A stretch of DNA of 64,000 nucleotides, from contig NZ_JNXG01000017.1 of the NCBI RefSeq assembly GCF_000717025.1, positions 124,001 through 188,000 on the forward strand, given 5' to 3'. Within the stretch, counting starts at the first letter, position 1. Each line of letters begins with the position of its first letter. The notes under the pieces are model-generated. The model was not told the DNA's origin. It did no database searches and worked only from the letters and a program-made list of their open reading frames with translations. A program made the translations under genes and the position numbers. Shown piece after piece: positions 8,897 through 21,330 of this stretch. The DNA comes from Streptomyces atroolivaceus. Lineage in GTDB: Bacteria > Actinomycetota > Actinomycetes > Streptomycetales > Streptomycetaceae.

Positions 8897-9283
8897 TCGT
8901 GTGAACGCGTGTGAACGGCGACGAGGGACCGTGAAGCACTGCCGGATTCCCGTGGTGATCCCGGGCATGCCGAGGCACGCTGATCTCCGCACCGGCATGT
9001 CGTGCGCGTGCCGGACCCGCTGGATTCACCGCGGTGCTGAAGCAGGTCCCCCCTGTGAGACCCACCCGGGCCGCACCGAACGCCGCGGCCACCGCCCTGG
9101 CCCCGCTCCTCTCCTGAGCGGCACGGCGTTCGCCGCCGGACCGTCGCCCTCGTCCGGCACCGCGACGACGGCACCGGCCGCGGACGGCCCGGAGCACGGG
9201 CGGAACGAGTCGACGCGTGGCCGGGCGGTCCCGCCGCGACGTGGGCCGGAGCCCCGTCGCCGACGGGGCCGACGCCGGGTGCG
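8897..9283. other. Intergenic region between the DUF349 gene and relA
   Basis: About 390 bp between convergent genes. Apart from the possible signal-peptide remnant at 9055-9240 I see no intact gene, RNA or repeat. No hairpin terminator for relA was recognised. Confidence 0.4.
9055..9240 (+). pseudogene. Possible frameshifted remnant of a secreted-protein gene
   Basis: A GTG at 9055 opens a frame that looks like the positively charged start and hydrophobic core of a signal peptide (MRPTRAAPNAAATALAPLL). It then hits TGA at 9115. Shifting frame at 9111 continues the signal peptide into LLSGTAFAAGPSPSS, an Ala-x-Ala cleavage site and a Ser/Thr/Pro/Ala stretch that soon becomes Arg-rich noise. 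This fits a gene fragment broken by a one-base indel. There is no homologue in view, so it could be chance. Confidence 0.3.
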
Positions 9284-12001
<2,718 letters not shown>

Positions 12002-12097
12002 GAGCGCTCCTCGTGCGGATCCGGGCTACCGGAAAGCCCATGGTATCGACCCCCGGACAGGTCCTCGCCCTGGGAGTGTGGAACCCCTCACAACGCG

Positions 12098-12131
12098 GGA
12101 CGGGTACCCGGATGTTCCCGGGTACCCGTCC
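12098..12131 (-). terminator. Terminator between apt and relA
   Basis: Fourteen-base arms (12098-12111 and 12118-12131) form a hairpin with a 6-nt loop, 28 bp past the apt stop. It implies that relA also has its own promoter between 12002 and 12097. Confidence 0.75.
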
Positions 12132-12158
12132 TTCACGTTCCCACGCTCGCGGCGCAGG

Positions 12159-12716
12159 TCAGAGGGTGATCAAAGCCTCCAGCGGGGCGTCCCGCAGCCC
12201 TGCCTCGAGCCTGGCGCGGCCTGCGAGGAAGCCGAGCTCCATGAGGACCGACACCCCGGCGACCTGTGCTCCGGCCCGCCGGATCAGCTCCAGCGAGGCT
12301 TCGGCGGTGCCGCCGGTGGCCAGGACGTCGTCGATGACCATGACCCGGTCGTCGGCGGCCAGGTCCTCGGCGTGGATCTCGATCTCCGCCGTGCCGTACT
12401 CCAGCTCGTAGGCCTGCCCGAGCGTGGCGCCGGGCAGCTTCCCGGCCTTACGCACGGGTACGAACCCGAGTCCGGCCCGGACCGCTACCGGCGCGGCCAG
12501 GATGAAACCGCGCGCCTCGAGGCCGACGATCTTGGTGGCCCCGTGCCGCACGCACAGCTCCGCGAAGAAGTCGGTGAGCGCGCTGAAGGCGACCGGGTCC
12601 GCGAGCAGCGGGGTGATGTCCTTGAACAGCACTCCGGGCTTCGGATAGTCCGGCACGTCACGGATCCGGCTGAGCAGGAGCTCCCGGGTGGCGTCGGTGA
12701 TGCTCGTACTGGTCAC
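12159..12716 (-). CDS. apt: Adenine phosphoribosyltransferase
   Basis: A purine salvage enzyme (adenine + PRPP to AMP), 185 aa. The PRPP-binding loop VMVIDDVLATGGTAEA lies near residues 125-140, and GLEARGFILAAPVA is the family signature near residue 68. The start is GTG at 12716, overlapping the secF stop codon by 3 bp (GTGA), so translation is probably coupled. The gene sits in the conserved actinobacterial order yajC-secD-secF-apt-relA. Confidence 0.96.
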   Translation of the reverse strand: MTSTSITDATRELLLSRIRDVPDYPKPGVLFKDITPLLADPVAFSALTDFFAELCVRHGATKIVGLEARGFILAAPVAVRAGLGFVPVRKAGKLPGATLGQAYELEYGTAEIEIHAEDLAADDRVMVIDDVLATGGTAEASLELIRRAGAQVAGVSVLMELGFLAGRARLEAGLRDAPLEALITL

Positions 12717-13819
12717 CGGCGGTTCCTCGGAGTCCGGCCGTGGCCTCCGGGCTGCCGGCGCTGGCCGACGACCGCCCCGGCGTGCTCGGTGTCGTCGAGG
12801 TCCTCGGCCCGGTCGTCGCGCTCGTCCTCGACGGACTCGCCCTTGGCCGCCGCGGCGGCACGCTTGGCGAGGATGCGCTTCTTCAGTGCCTTTATCTGCG
12901 GCTCGCGCTCCTTGAGGTCGGCGACCAGCGGGGTGGCGATGAAGATCGAGGAGTACGCGCCTGCGGCGAGGCCGACGAAGAGCGACAGCGAGATGTCGTT
13001 CAGCATGCCCGCGCCGAGCACACCGCCACCGATGAACAGCAGACCGGCGACCGGAAGCAGGGCGACGACGGTGGTGTTGATGGAGCGCACCAGCGTGCCG
13101 TTGATGGAGCGGTTGGCGATCTCGCTGTACGTCCAGCGGGTCTGCTTGGTGATCCCTGCCGTGCCCTCCTTGAGGCTGTCGAAGACGACGACCGTGTCGT
13201 AGAGGGAGTAACCGAGGATGGTCAGCAGACCGATCACGGTGCCGGGCGTGACCTCGAAGCCGACGAGGGCGTAGACGCCGACGGTGATGGTGATGTCGTG
13301 GATCAGCGCGATGAGCGCGGCGACGGCCATACGCCACTCGAAGGCGATGGCCAGGTAGATCACCACGAGGACCATGAAGATGCCGAGGCCGGCCCAGGCC
13401 TTGTTGGCGATCTGCTCACCCCAGCTGGGGCCCACCAGGTCCGCGTTGATCTCCGCCTCGGGGATGCCGAGGTCCTCGGAGAGCTGGGCCTTGATCTCGT
13501 CGGCCTTCTGGGTGTCGACCTCGGTGATCTGGATCCGGAGCCCGCCGTTGCCGAGCTCCTGGACGATCGCCTCGTGGCCGGAGGCCGCGACCGCGTCCTC
13601 GTGGGCCTGGGAGACGGACACCTTGGCCTTGGTGTCCGTCGTGAAGACGGCGCCGCCCTTGAACTCGATGCCCATGTTCAGGCCGCTGACCACCACGCCG
13701 AGGATGGCCGTGATGGTGATCAGGATCGAGACGCCGTACCAGATCTTGCGCTTGCCGATGAAGTCGTAACCGACCTCGCCACGGTAGAGCCGGGCGCCGA
13801 GATTGCCGAGTCGCGACAT
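12713..13819 (-). CDS. secF: Protein translocase subunit SecF
   Basis: Membrane component of the SecDF complex that uses the proton gradient to pull exported proteins outward (368 aa). The N-terminal membrane segment (YGVSILITITAILGVV, residues about 28-43) precedes a periplasmic domain (about 45-150). A five-segment bundle follows, with DITITVGVYALVGFEV and LTILGYSLYDTVVVFD (about 205-240). The charged C-terminal tail (residues about 315-368) is Ala/Arg/Asp-rich and unlike the core. The start is ATG at 13819, 1 bp after the secD stop codon. Confidence 0.96.
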   Translation of the reverse strand: MSRLGNLGARLYRGEVGYDFIGKRKIWYGVSILITITAILGVVVSGLNMGIEFKGGAVFTTDTKAKVSVSQAHEDAVAASGHEAIVQELGNGGLRIQITEVDTQKADEIKAQLSEDLGIPEAEINADLVGPSWGEQIANKAWAGLGIFMVLVVIYLAIAFEWRMAVAALIALIHDITITVGVYALVGFEVTPGTVIGLLTILGYSLYDTVVVFDSLKEGTAGITKQTRWTYSEIANRSINGTLVRSINTTVVALLPVAGLLFIGGGVLGAGMLNDISLSLFVGLAAGAYSSIFIATPLVADLKEREPQIKALKKRILAKRAAAAAKGESVEDERDDRAEDLDDTEHAGAVVGQRRQPGGHGRTPRNRR

Positions 13820-13820
13820 C

Positions 13821-15575
13821 TCACGCCTCCTTCGGGTGGTCGGTGCGGACGTTGACGCGGCGGGAGCGGCGCAGCGGCGGCTTGGCGCCGAGCCGCTTCG
13901 GGTCCAGGCCGGACCACGGGTGACCGCTGGCGAAGAACTTCGTGCGCGCCATCAGTGTCATGACGGGCTTGGTGAAGAGGAACACCACGACGACGTCGAG
14001 CAGGGTCGTGAGACCGAGCGTGAACGCGAAGCCCTGGACCTTGCCGACCGTGACGAGGAAGAGCACGGCCGCGGCGAGGAACGACACGAAGTCCGACACG
14101 AGGATGGTGCGCCGGGCCCTGGGCCAGGCGCGCTCGACGGCCGGGCGGAGCGTGCGGCCCTCCCGGATCTCGTCCCGGATGCGTTCGAAGTAGACGATGA
14201 ACGAGTCCGCCGTGATACCGATCGCCACGATGGCACCGCAGACGGCCGGGAGGTTCAGCGCGAAGCCGATGGCCGGGCCGAGCAGAGCCATGATCGTGTA
14301 GGTCAGGACTCCGGATGCCAGCAGGCTGAGAAGCGCGATGAACGCCAGGCCGCGGTAGTAGGCCACCAGGTAGATGACGACCAGGGCCAGTCCGATGGCA
14401 CCGGCGATCAGACCGGCCTCGAGCTGCTCGCCGCCGAGCGCGGCGGTGACGGTGGTGACGGTGTCCTCGCTGAACGACAGCGGGAGCGCACCGTAGGAGA
14501 GGACGTTGGCCAGGTCCTCCGCGGACTGCTGGGTGAAGCTGCCGGAGATCTCGGCGCTGCCGCTGAGCGTCTCGTTCACCTGGGGTGCGGAGACGACCTC
14601 ACCGTCGAGGGAGATCGCGAACTGGTTCTGCGGGGACTGCTGCGTCGACAGCTTCTTCGTGATCGTCTGGAACTTCTTGGAGCCCTTGTCGGTGAACTCC
14701 ATGGAGACGAGCCAGATGCCGCGCTGCTGGTCGAACTGGGCCTTCGCGTCGTCGACGTCCGTACCGGAGACCTCGGCCGGGCCGAGGAGGTACTTGGCGT
14801 CACCCTCGGAGCTGCACGCGACCGTGGGGTCCTCGGGCTTGACGCCGTCGCCGGCCTTGGCGCGGGCGGCCTCGTCGGTGCAGTTCAGCGCGGTGAACTT
14901 CTTCTCGAGCGCTGCGGTGGCGGCGTCGGGCGTCTCGGTCGCCGCGGGGGTCTCCGCCGCACCGGGGGCGCTGGCGGAGGGGGTCGGCGTCGTGTCCTTC
15001 TTCAGGGCGCCGGTGACCGCACGGCCCTGGGTGGTGGCACTCGCCGAGGGCGTCGCCTTCGAATCGGAGGCAGTCTCCGGGTCGCTCGCCTTCGCACTGG
15101 GCGTGGCGCTCGGCTTCCCGGAACCGCTCGGGGACGGGCTGGCGGAACCTTCGGGGGTGGGTTCGCCGCCGGTGACCGTGAGCACGGGCCGGAAGTAGAG
15201 CTGGGCGGTCGTCCCGACCTGCTCCCGGGCCTGCTTCGAATTCGTCCCCTTGGGGATGTTGACGATGATGTTCGACGCGCCCTGGGTCTGAACCTCGGCC
15301 TCGGAAACGCCCAGACCATTGACACGGCGTTCGATGATGCTGACCGCGGTGTTCATGTTGGTCTCGTTGATCGCCTCAGGCTTGCCGGGCTGGCTCTTCG
15401 CCTTGAGGGTGATCGAGGTGCCGCCCGCAAGGTCGATACCGAGCCGGGGCGTGGTGTGACCTGACAGGAACATCCCGCCGGTCAGGGCGACCATGGCGAT
15501 GAGGATCAGAGCCAGGGCACGGCCCGGCCTGCCCTGTCCACCGGTTGAGCCCCGGCCTTTCTTCGGTGCTGCCAC
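13821..15575 (-). CDS. secD: Protein translocase subunit SecD
   Basis: Larger SecDF subunit (584 aa). It has an N-terminal membrane segment (residues about 20-42), the P1 head start (LGIDLAGGTSITLKAK), a large extracytoplasmic domain and a C-terminal six-helix bundle (from about residue 400) with ITADSFIVYFERIRDEIREG. The start is GTG at 15575. An unusual low-complexity Ser/Pro/Ala/Thr insert occupies residues about 135-220 within the extracytoplasmic domain, and two Cys residues (NCTDEA, VACSSEG) flank the region after it. The gene is in operon with secF, and yajC lies 150 bp upstream behind a hairpin. Confidence 0.95.
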   Translation of the reverse strand: MAAPKKGRGSTGGQGRPGRALALILIAMVALTGGMFLSGHTTPRLGIDLAGGTSITLKAKSQPGKPEAINETNMNTAVSIIERRVNGLGVSEAEVQTQGASNIIVNIPKGTNSKQAREQVGTTAQLYFRPVLTVTGGEPTPEGSASPSPSGSGKPSATPSAKASDPETASDSKATPSASATTQGRAVTGALKKDTTPTPSASAPGAAETPAATETPDAATAALEKKFTALNCTDEAARAKAGDGVKPEDPTVACSSEGDAKYLLGPAEVSGTDVDDAKAQFDQQRGIWLVSMEFTDKGSKKFQTITKKLSTQQSPQNQFAISLDGEVVSAPQVNETLSGSAEISGSFTQQSAEDLANVLSYGALPLSFSEDTVTTVTAALGGEQLEAGLIAGAIGLALVVIYLVAYYRGLAFIALLSLLASGVLTYTIMALLGPAIGFALNLPAVCGAIVAIGITADSFIVYFERIRDEIREGRTLRPAVERAWPRARRTILVSDFVSFLAAAVLFLVTVGKVQGFAFTLGLTTLLDVVVVFLFTKPVMTLMARTKFFASGHPWSGLDPKRLGAKPPLRRSRRVNVRTDHPKEA

Positions 15576-15676
15576 CTTTTCGTTTCTCCCTGTCCAACCG
15601 CCCCGCGCCGGGTACGCGCCCGAGCGGCCACGAAGTGTTGTGGGGACCCGCCCCCGCAGAAGACCGCACGGCCCGT

Positions 15677-15710
15677 GAGACGCCGGACACCTGTGGGTGT
15701 CCGGCGTCTC
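15677..15710 (-). terminator. Terminator downstream of yajC
   Basis: Fifteen-base arms (15677-15691 and 15696-15710) with a 4-nt loop, 13 bp after the yajC stop codon. It separates yajC from secD. Confidence 0.75.
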
Positions 15711-15722
15711 TGGGTCGTGGAA

Positions 15723-16196
15723 CTACTTCGCGTCGCCCTCGCCGTCGGCCTTGGCGTCCTTGGCCTCGGCGCTCTTGGCCTCGGTCTCCTTCGGCGCGTC
15801 GTCATCCTCGGCCTTCTTGCCCAGGTCGATCTTCGCGACGTCGTCCGGGGACCCACCGGTGGTGAGCGAGGAGGCGTCGTCGGGCACGACCGTGTCGTCA
15901 CCCTCCAGCTCGTCGTCGCCGTGGACGATGCGGTTGTACTCCGCGTCGTCCAGGACGGCGCCGATGGAGTTCTTGGCGTAGACGGCGTGGACGCCGGGCG
16001 CGACCTCGAGGAGAACCGTGTCTTCCTGAATCTCCTTGACGGTGGCGTACATGCCTCCGATCGTCCGGACGCCTGTACCGGGCTGCATGTCGTCGCGCAT
16101 CTGCGCAGCCGCCTGCTGCTTCTTCTTGGCGGACCGGGTCATCAGGAACATGGCCCCGATGAGCACGATGAAGGGGAGGAGGGTCACGAGACTCAC
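15723..16196 (-). CDS. yajC: Preprotein translocase subunit YajC
   Basis: A small membrane partner of SecDF (157 aa). One N-terminal membrane helix (LVTLLPFIVLIGAMFLMT) precedes the RSAKKKQQ basic motif and a KOW-like domain (PGTGVRTIGGMYATVKEI). The C-terminus is long and acidic (Asp/Glu/Ala/Lys, about 65 residues). GTG at 16196 is preferred over the upstream GTG at 16223 because AAGGAAG lies about 9 nt before it and the protein then starts at the membrane helix, as in other YajC proteins. Confidence 0.92.
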   Translation of the reverse strand: MSLVTLLPFIVLIGAMFLMTRSAKKKQQAAAQMRDDMQPGTGVRTIGGMYATVKEIQEDTVLLEVAPGVHAVYAKNSIGAVLDDAEYNRIVHGDDELEGDDTVVPDDASSLTTGGSPDDVAKIDLGKKAEDDDAPKETEAKSAEAKDAKADGEGDAK

Positions 16197-16364
16197 GGGA
16201 CGGAACTTCCTTCGCACGACCACGCTGGATCAACGCGGGCTGGTCTACGGGGGTGGGTACACCGACCTGTACGGGCGGCATCGGCGGAGTCTAAGCGAGT
16301 CCGCATCATTGGAACAACGTCCAGCATCGCACCGTGGTTCCCCTGCTGGCCAGCCCGTCCGGTG

Positions 16365-17450
16365 TCACGCCCCGAACAGGCCCTGTTGTCCCTTTGCGCC
16401 GTGCTGCGGTGGCACGAGTCCGAGGTGAGCCCATGCCGCCGGGGTGGCGACCCTGCCCCGCGGGGTCCTCGCGAGCAGCCCTTCCCGGACGAGGAAGGGC
16501 TCCGCGACCTCCTCGACCGTCTCGCGCTCCTCCCCCACGGCCACCGCGAGGGTGGAGAGCCCGACCGGGCCTCCGCCGAAGAGTTTCAGCAGGGCGCCCA
16601 GCACCGCGCGGTCGAGCCGGTCGAGACCCCGTGCGTCGACCTCGTAGACCCGCAGTGCGGCGGCGGCGATGTCCCGGTCGATCCGCCCCTCGGCCTTGAC
16701 CTGGGCGTAGTCCCGCACGCGGCGCAGCAGACGGTTGGCGATGCGGGGCGTGCCCCGGGAGCGTCCGGCGATCTCGGCGGCGCCCGCGGTGTCTATGGCC
16801 ACGTCGAGCAGTCCGGCGGAGCGGTGGATGACGCGCTCCAGCTCGGTGGGGGCGTAGAACTCCATGTGACCGGTGAAGCCGAAACGGTCCCGCAGCGGCG
16901 GCGGCAGCAGTCCTGCCCTGGTGGTGGCGCCGACGAGTGTGAACGGCGGAAGCTCCAGCGGGATGGCCGTGGCGCCGGGTCCCTTGCCGACGATGACGTC
17001 GACCCGGAAGTCCTCCATCGCCATGTACAGCATCTCCTCGGCGGGCCGCGACATGCGGTGGATCTCGTCGAGGAAGAGGACCTCGCCCTCCTGGAGCGAG
17101 GAAAGGATCGCGGCGAGATCCCCGGCGTGCTGGATGGCGGGGCCGGAGGTGATCCGGATCGGCGCGCCCATCTCGGCCGCGATGATCATGGAGAGGGTCG
17201 TCTTGCCCAGCCCGGGAGCGCCGGAGAGCAGGACGTGATCGGCTGTGGCACCCCGGGCACGGGCGGCCTTGAGGACCAGGTCGAGCTGTTCGCGGACCTT
17301 CTCCTGGCCGACGAACTCGTGGAGGTCCTTCGGGCGCAGGGCGGCCTCGACCGCGGTGTCCTCGCCGTCCGCTCCGGCGTCGACCAGCCGGTCGTCCAGC
17401 CGCTCGTCCGTGAGCTCGCCGGTGTCGGTTCCGGTCTCGTCCCAGTTCAT
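16365..17450 (-). CDS. ruvB: Holliday junction branch migration ATPase RuvB
   Basis: AAA+ motor of the RuvAB complex (361 aa). Walker A is [11 protein letters not shown] (about residue 72), Walker B is LFLDEIHRM (about 125), and sensor/Arg-finger residues lie in [18 protein letters not shown]. The C-terminal winged helix is present ([20 protein letters not shown]). The acidic N-terminal extension of about 30 residues is common in actinomycetes. The start is ATG at 17450. ruvA lies 80 bp upstream on the same strand. Confidence 0.97.
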   Translation of the reverse strand: MNWDETGTDTGELTDERLDDRLVDAGADGEDTAVEAALRPKDLHEFVGQEKVREQLDLVLKAARARGATADHVLLSGAPGLGKTTLSMIIAAEMGAPIRITSGPAIQHAGDLAAILSSLQEGEVLFLDEIHRMSRPAEEMLYMAMEDFRVDVIVGKGPGATAIPLELPPFTLVGATTRAGLLPPPLRDRFGFTGHMEFYAPTELERVIHRSAGLLDVAIDTAGAAEIAGRSRGTPRIANRLLRRVRDYAQVKAEGRIDRDIAAAALRVYEVDARGLDRLDRAVLGALLKLFGGGPVGLSTLAVAVGEERETVEEVAEPFLVREGLLARTPRGRVATPAAWAHLGLVPPQHGAKGQQGLFGA

Positions 17451-17530
17451 CTCGTCAGTCCCGCCTCGGGTCTTCGGTGCCGGTCCGGGCGGTGCTCCGG
17501 CCGGCGTACGGGGCGCGCGGGCCCCTGGGG

Positions 17531-18157
17531 TCAGCGTGCGCGGTTGAGTGTCTGCAAAGCGGCGCGCAGCAGCTGGGGCACGGGGGCCTGGCCGCTCTCG
17601 GCGACCGCCGCTTCGGCCTGCGGTGTCACGGCTGTCACCGCCTCGTCCGCCTCGCGGGTGGCGTAGCCGAGGCCGATCAGGGCGGCCTGCAGCTGGTCGC
17701 GCCAGGAGCTGCTGACGGCGGCGCCGATGCCCTGCTGCCCGATGTGGGCGCCGACCGGTTCACCGAGTCTGTCCTTGAGCTCGAGGAGGAGCTTCTGGGC
17801 ACCCTTCTTGCCGATGCCGGACACCGCGGTGAGCGCCTTCTCGTCACCCGTGGCGACGGCGATGCGCAGGGCGTCCGGGCTGTGGGTGGCGAGCATGGCC
17901 TGGGCGAGCCGGGGACCGACGCCGCTGGCGGTCTGGAGCAGCTCAAAGACCTGGCGCTCGTCGTCGTCGGCGAAGCCGTAGAGGGTGAGCGAGTCCTCCC
18001 GCACGACGAGGGAGGTGGCCAGCTTGGCCTCCTGCCCGATCCGCAGGCCCGCGAGAGTGCCGGGGGCGCACTGGACGGCCATGCCGATGCCGCCGACCTC
18101 GATCACGGCTGTGGCCGGGGCGAGGGCGGCCACCGGGCCGGAGACGAAGGCGATCAT
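17531..18157 (-). CDS. ruvA: Holliday junction branch migration protein RuvA
   Basis: The four-way-junction-binding subunit (208 aa). The N-terminal OB fold starts [20 protein letters not shown]. Two helix-hairpin-helix motifs are visible ([17 protein letters not shown] and [20 protein letters not shown], residues about 73-132). The C-terminal domain contacts RuvB ([20 protein letters not shown]). The start is ATG at 18157, overlapping the ruvC stop codon (ATGA), which indicates coupled translation. Confidence 0.97.
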   Translation of the reverse strand: MIAFVSGPVAALAPATAVIEVGGIGMAVQCAPGTLAGLRIGQEAKLATSLVVREDSLTLYGFADDDERQVFELLQTASGVGPRLAQAMLATHSPDALRIAVATGDEKALTAVSGIGKKGAQKLLLELKDRLGEPVGAHIGQQGIGAAVSSSWRDQLQAALIGLGYATREADEAVTAVTPQAEAAVAESGQAPVPQLLRAALQTLNRAR

Positions 18158-18687
18158 GCGGTACGGCCTTTCAGCGTGCGATGGGCGGCGACGGCCTGCT
18201 GCAGTCGGTTCTGCGCGGGCGCACGCCAGATGTGGCAGATGGCGAGGGCGAGGGCGTCGGCCGCGTCGGCCGGCTTCGGCGGAGCGTCGAGCCGCAGCAG
18301 CCGGGTCACCATGGCCCCGACCTGTGCCTTGTCGGCGCGCCCCGATCCGGTGACGGCGGCCTTGACCTCGCTGGGGGTGTGCAGGGCGACCGGGATGCCG
18401 CGGCGGGACGCGCAGAGCATCGCGACGGCGCTGGCCTGCGCGGTGCCCATCACCGTACGCACGTTGTGCTGGCTGAACACCCGCTCCACGGCGACGAATT
18501 CGGGCCGGTGCTCGTCGAGCCACCTCTCGATGCCCTGCTCGATGGCGACGAGCCGGTGGCCGAGCTCCGCGTCGGGCGGGGTCCGCACGACGCCGACGCC
18601 GACCATGGTCAGCGGCCGGCCGGCCACCCCCTCGACGACTCCGACACCGCACCGGGTCAGCCCCGGGTCCACGCCCAGCACCCGCAT
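18154..18687 (-). CDS. ruvC: Crossover junction endodeoxyribonuclease RuvC
   Basis: The Holliday junction resolvase (177 aa). It starts [20 protein letters not shown] with the first catalytic Asp at residue 7. The second acidic site is in VAVERVF (about 67-73), and the C-terminal catalytic pair is in [12 protein letters not shown]. The start is ATG at 18687. It is the first gene of the ruvC-ruvA-ruvB cluster. Confidence 0.97.
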   Translation of the reverse strand: MRVLGVDPGLTRCGVGVVEGVAGRPLTMVGVGVVRTPPDAELGHRLVAIEQGIERWLDEHRPEFVAVERVFSQHNVRTVMGTAQASAVAMLCASRRGIPVALHTPSEVKAAVTGSGRADKAQVGAMVTRLLRLDAPPKPADAADALALAICHIWRAPAQNRLQQAVAAHRTLKGRTA

Positions 18688-18752
18688 GAATGGGCCCCCT
18701 CCGCCGCTTCGGTCATCTGTTCCCGCAGGCTATCGGCTACCGCTGACAATGC

Positions 18753-18786
18753 GACGGGCCGACGGGGTGTGTCCCGTCGGCCCGTC
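18753..18786 (-). terminator. Terminator downstream of the yebC gene
   Basis: Fourteen-base arms (18753-18766 and 18773-18786) with a 6-nt loop, 24 bp after the yebC stop and before ruvC. Confidence 0.75.
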
Positions 18787-18809
18787 GGTGTGACCACGTG
18801 TCGCCCGCC

Positions 18810-19562
18810 TCAGGCGTCGACCTTCTCCATGACCTCGTCGGAGACGTCGAAGTTGGCGAAGACGTTCTGCACGTCGTCGCTGTCCTCCAGCACGTCGATC
18901 AGTTTGAAGATCTTGCGCGCGCCCTCTTCGTCCAGCTCGACCTGCATGGTCGGCACGAAGTTGGCCTCGGCCGAGTCGTAGTCGATGCCGGCCTCCTGGA
19001 GCGCCGTGCGGACCGCGACCATGTCGGTGGCCTCGCTGAGCACCTCGAAGGTGTCACCGAGGTCGTTGACCTCCTCGGCACCCGCGTCCAGCACCGCTCC
19101 GAGCACGTCGTCCTCGGTCAGCTCACCCTTGGGGACGATCACGACACCCTTGCGGTTGAACAGGTACGAGACCGAGCCCGGGTCCGCCATCGAACCGCCG
19201 TTGCGCGTCATGGCGACGCGGACGTCGGACGCCGCGCGGTTACGGTTGTCGGTGAGACACTCGATGAGCACCGCGACGCCGTTCGGCCCGTAGCCCTCGT
19301 ACATGATCGTCTCGTAGTCGGCGCCGCCGGCCTCGAGGCCGGCGCCGCGCTTGACCGCCGAGTCGATGTTCTTGTTCGGGACCGAGCTCTTCTTCGCCTT
19401 CTGAATGGCGTCGAAGAGAGTCGGGTTGCCGGACACGTCGGCACCGCCCGTACGGGCCGCGACTTCGATGTTCTTGATCATCTTCGCGAAGAGCTTGCCG
19501 CGCTTGGCGTCGATCACGGCCTTCTTGTGCTTCGTCGTAGCCCATTTAGAGTGGCCGGACAT
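18810..19562 (-). CDS. YebC/PmpR family protein
   Basis: A 250-aa cytoplasmic protein of the YebC family. Members act as transcriptional regulators or, as shown for some, as translation factors that relieve ribosome stalling. The sequence starts [20 protein letters not shown], the family hallmark, and includes [19 protein letters not shown]. Although the frame extends 24 bp upstream, ATG at 19562 with GAAGGAGAAGG before it matches the family start. It lies upstream of ruvC, a frequent bacterial arrangement, and downstream of pdxT. Confidence 0.93.
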   Translation of the reverse strand: MSGHSKWATTKHKKAVIDAKRGKLFAKMIKNIEVAARTGGADVSGNPTLFDAIQKAKKSSVPNKNIDSAVKRGAGLEAGGADYETIMYEGYGPNGVAVLIECLTDNRNRAASDVRVAMTRNGGSMADPGSVSYLFNRKGVVIVPKGELTEDDVLGAVLDAGAEEVNDLGDTFEVLSEATDMVAVRTALQEAGIDYDSAEANFVPTMQVELDEEGARKIFKLIDVLEDSDDVQNVFANFDVSDEVMEKVDA

Positions 19563-19623
19563 CTGCCTTCTCCTTCGCGTCACCAAAATCGATCCGAACC
19601 CGAGAGATCCTACCGGGGTCGGG

Positions 19624-20217
19624 TCAGCCCACGGAGCGCACCATCTCGGTGAAGAGCGCGTGCACGCGGTGGTCGCCGGTCAGTTCCGGGTGGAACGAGG
19701 TGGCCAAGGCGTTTCCCTGGCGTACGGCCACGATATGCCCGCCGTGCACCGCGACGACCTCCGCGCGCGCGCCGACCGACTCCACCCAGGGGGCCCGGAT
19801 GAACACGCCGTCGACGGGCCCTCCGAGCACCCCGGCGAACTCGACCGCGGCCTCGAAGGACTCGTTCTGCCGCCCGAAAGCGTTACGGCGCACGATCATG
19901 TCGATGCCGCCGACTGTCTCCTGGCCCGAGCGAGGGTCGAGAATCTTGTCGGCCAGGAGGATCATGCCGGCGCAGGTGCCGTAGACCGGCATCCCGGCGG
20001 CCACCCGTTCGCGCAGCGGTTCCAGCATGCCGAAGAGGACGGCCAGCTTGGACATCGTGGTGGACTCACCACCGGGTATGACGAGCCCGTCGACCTCGGC
20101 GAGCTCCTCGGGCCGCCTGACCGGCCTGGCCACGGCGTCCGCCGAGGCCAGGGCGATCAGGTGTTCCCGTACGTCGCCCTGGAGAGCCAGGACTCCGATG
20201 ACAGGGGTGTCGGTCAT
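19624..20217 (-). CDS. pdxT: Pyridoxal 5'-phosphate synthase glutaminase subunit PdxT
   Basis: Releases ammonia from glutamine for PLP synthesis by PdxS (197 aa, class I glutaminase fold). The catalytic Cys is in [12 protein letters not shown] (about residue 80), and the His-Glu pair is in [12 protein letters not shown] (about 174-176). [13 protein letters not shown] is the oxyanion region. The start is ATG at 20217, 6 bp after the pdxS stop codon. Confidence 0.97.
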   Translation of the reverse strand: MTDTPVIGVLALQGDVREHLIALASADAVARPVRRPEELAEVDGLVIPGGESTTMSKLAVLFGMLEPLRERVAAGMPVYGTCAGMILLADKILDPRSGQETVGGIDMIVRRNAFGRQNESFEAAVEFAGVLGGPVDGVFIRAPWVESVGARAEVVAVHGGHIVAVRQGNALATSFHPELTGDHRVHALFTEMVRSVG

Positions 20218-20223
20218 CGGTGC

Positions 20224-21144
20224 TTACCAGCCGCGGTTGGCGTAGCGCTCGCCCTCGGGCAGCGTGTCGCAGTTGATGCCGACCATGGCTTCGCCGAGGT
20301 TGCGCGAGGCATCCGCGATGATCTTCGGGTCGTCGTAGAAGGTGGTGGCCTTCACGATGGCGGCGGCGCGCTTGGCCGGGTCGCCGGACTTGAAGATGCC
20401 GGAGCCCACGAAGACGCCCTCGGCGCCGAGCTGACGCATCAGAGCCGCGTCCGCGGGGGTGGCCACGCCGCCGGCCGAGAACAGGACGACGGGGAGCCGG
20501 CCGAGCTCGGAGACCTCCTTGACCAGTTCGTAGGGAGCGCGGAGCTCCTTGGCGGCGGCGTAGAGCTCGTTGTTGTCGTAACCGCGCAGCCGGGCGATCT
20601 CGTTCTTGATCTGGCGCAGGTGCCGGACCGCCTCGACGACGTTGCCCGTGCCCGCCTCACCCTTGGAGCGGATCATCGCGGCGCCCTCGGCGATACGGCG
20701 CAGGGCCTCGCCCAGGTTGGTGGCGCCGCAGACGAAGGGGGTGGTGAAGGCGAACTTGTCGCTGTGGTTGACCTCGTCGGCCGGGGTCAGGACCTCGGAC
20801 TCGTCGATGTAGTCGACGCCGAGGGACTGCAGCACCTGGGCCTCGACGAAGTGGCCGATGCGGGACTTCGCCATGACGGGGATGGAGACGGCCTCGATGA
20901 TCTCCTCGATCATGTTGGGGTCCGACATCCGGGCCACGCCGCCGTCCTTGCGGATGTCCGCCGGCACCCGCTCCAGGGCCATGACCGCCACGGCGCCCGC
21001 GTCCTCGGCGATCTTCGCCTGCTCGGCGTTGACGACGTCCATGATCACGCCGCCCTTGAGCTGCTCGGCCATGCCGCGCTTGACTCGGGCGGTGCCGGTG
21101 GCCGGGGTCTCGGTGGACTGCGGGGTGCTGGGAAGCGTGGACAC
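20224..21144 (-). CDS. pdxS: Pyridoxal 5'-phosphate synthase lyase subunit PdxS
   Basis: Condenses ribose 5-phosphate, glyceraldehyde 3-phosphate and ammonia into PLP (306 aa). Key segments are [20 protein letters not shown] (active-site Lys), [27 protein letters not shown] (second Lys) and [16 protein letters not shown]. The start is GTG at 21144. It forms an operon with pdxT. The 186 bp upstream should hold the promoter. Confidence 0.97.
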   Translation of the reverse strand: MSTLPSTPQSTETPATGTARVKRGMAEQLKGGVIMDVVNAEQAKIAEDAGAVAVMALERVPADIRKDGGVARMSDPNMIEEIIEAVSIPVMAKSRIGHFVEAQVLQSLGVDYIDESEVLTPADEVNHSDKFAFTTPFVCGATNLGEALRRIAEGAAMIRSKGEAGTGNVVEAVRHLRQIKNEIARLRGYDNNELYAAAKELRAPYELVKEVSELGRLPVVLFSAGGVATPADAALMRQLGAEGVFVGSGIFKSGDPAKRAAAIVKATTFYDDPKIIADASRNLGEAMVGINCDTLPEGERYANRGW

Positions 21145-21330
21145 GGATCGACCTCACTGGGGGTGGAAAGACGCTGGATTCTGCAGCCCCGAGCAAACGC
21201 TCCGGAAGCAGTCCACAGCAAGGGCCAATGAACACCCCGTGGACCGCTCCGCACCGCACTCGGGGCTCCCGGAACGGTCCGTCCCCTCCTGCCGGGCCGG
21301 CCCGTCCCCCCTCCCGGAGCGGGTCCGCCC

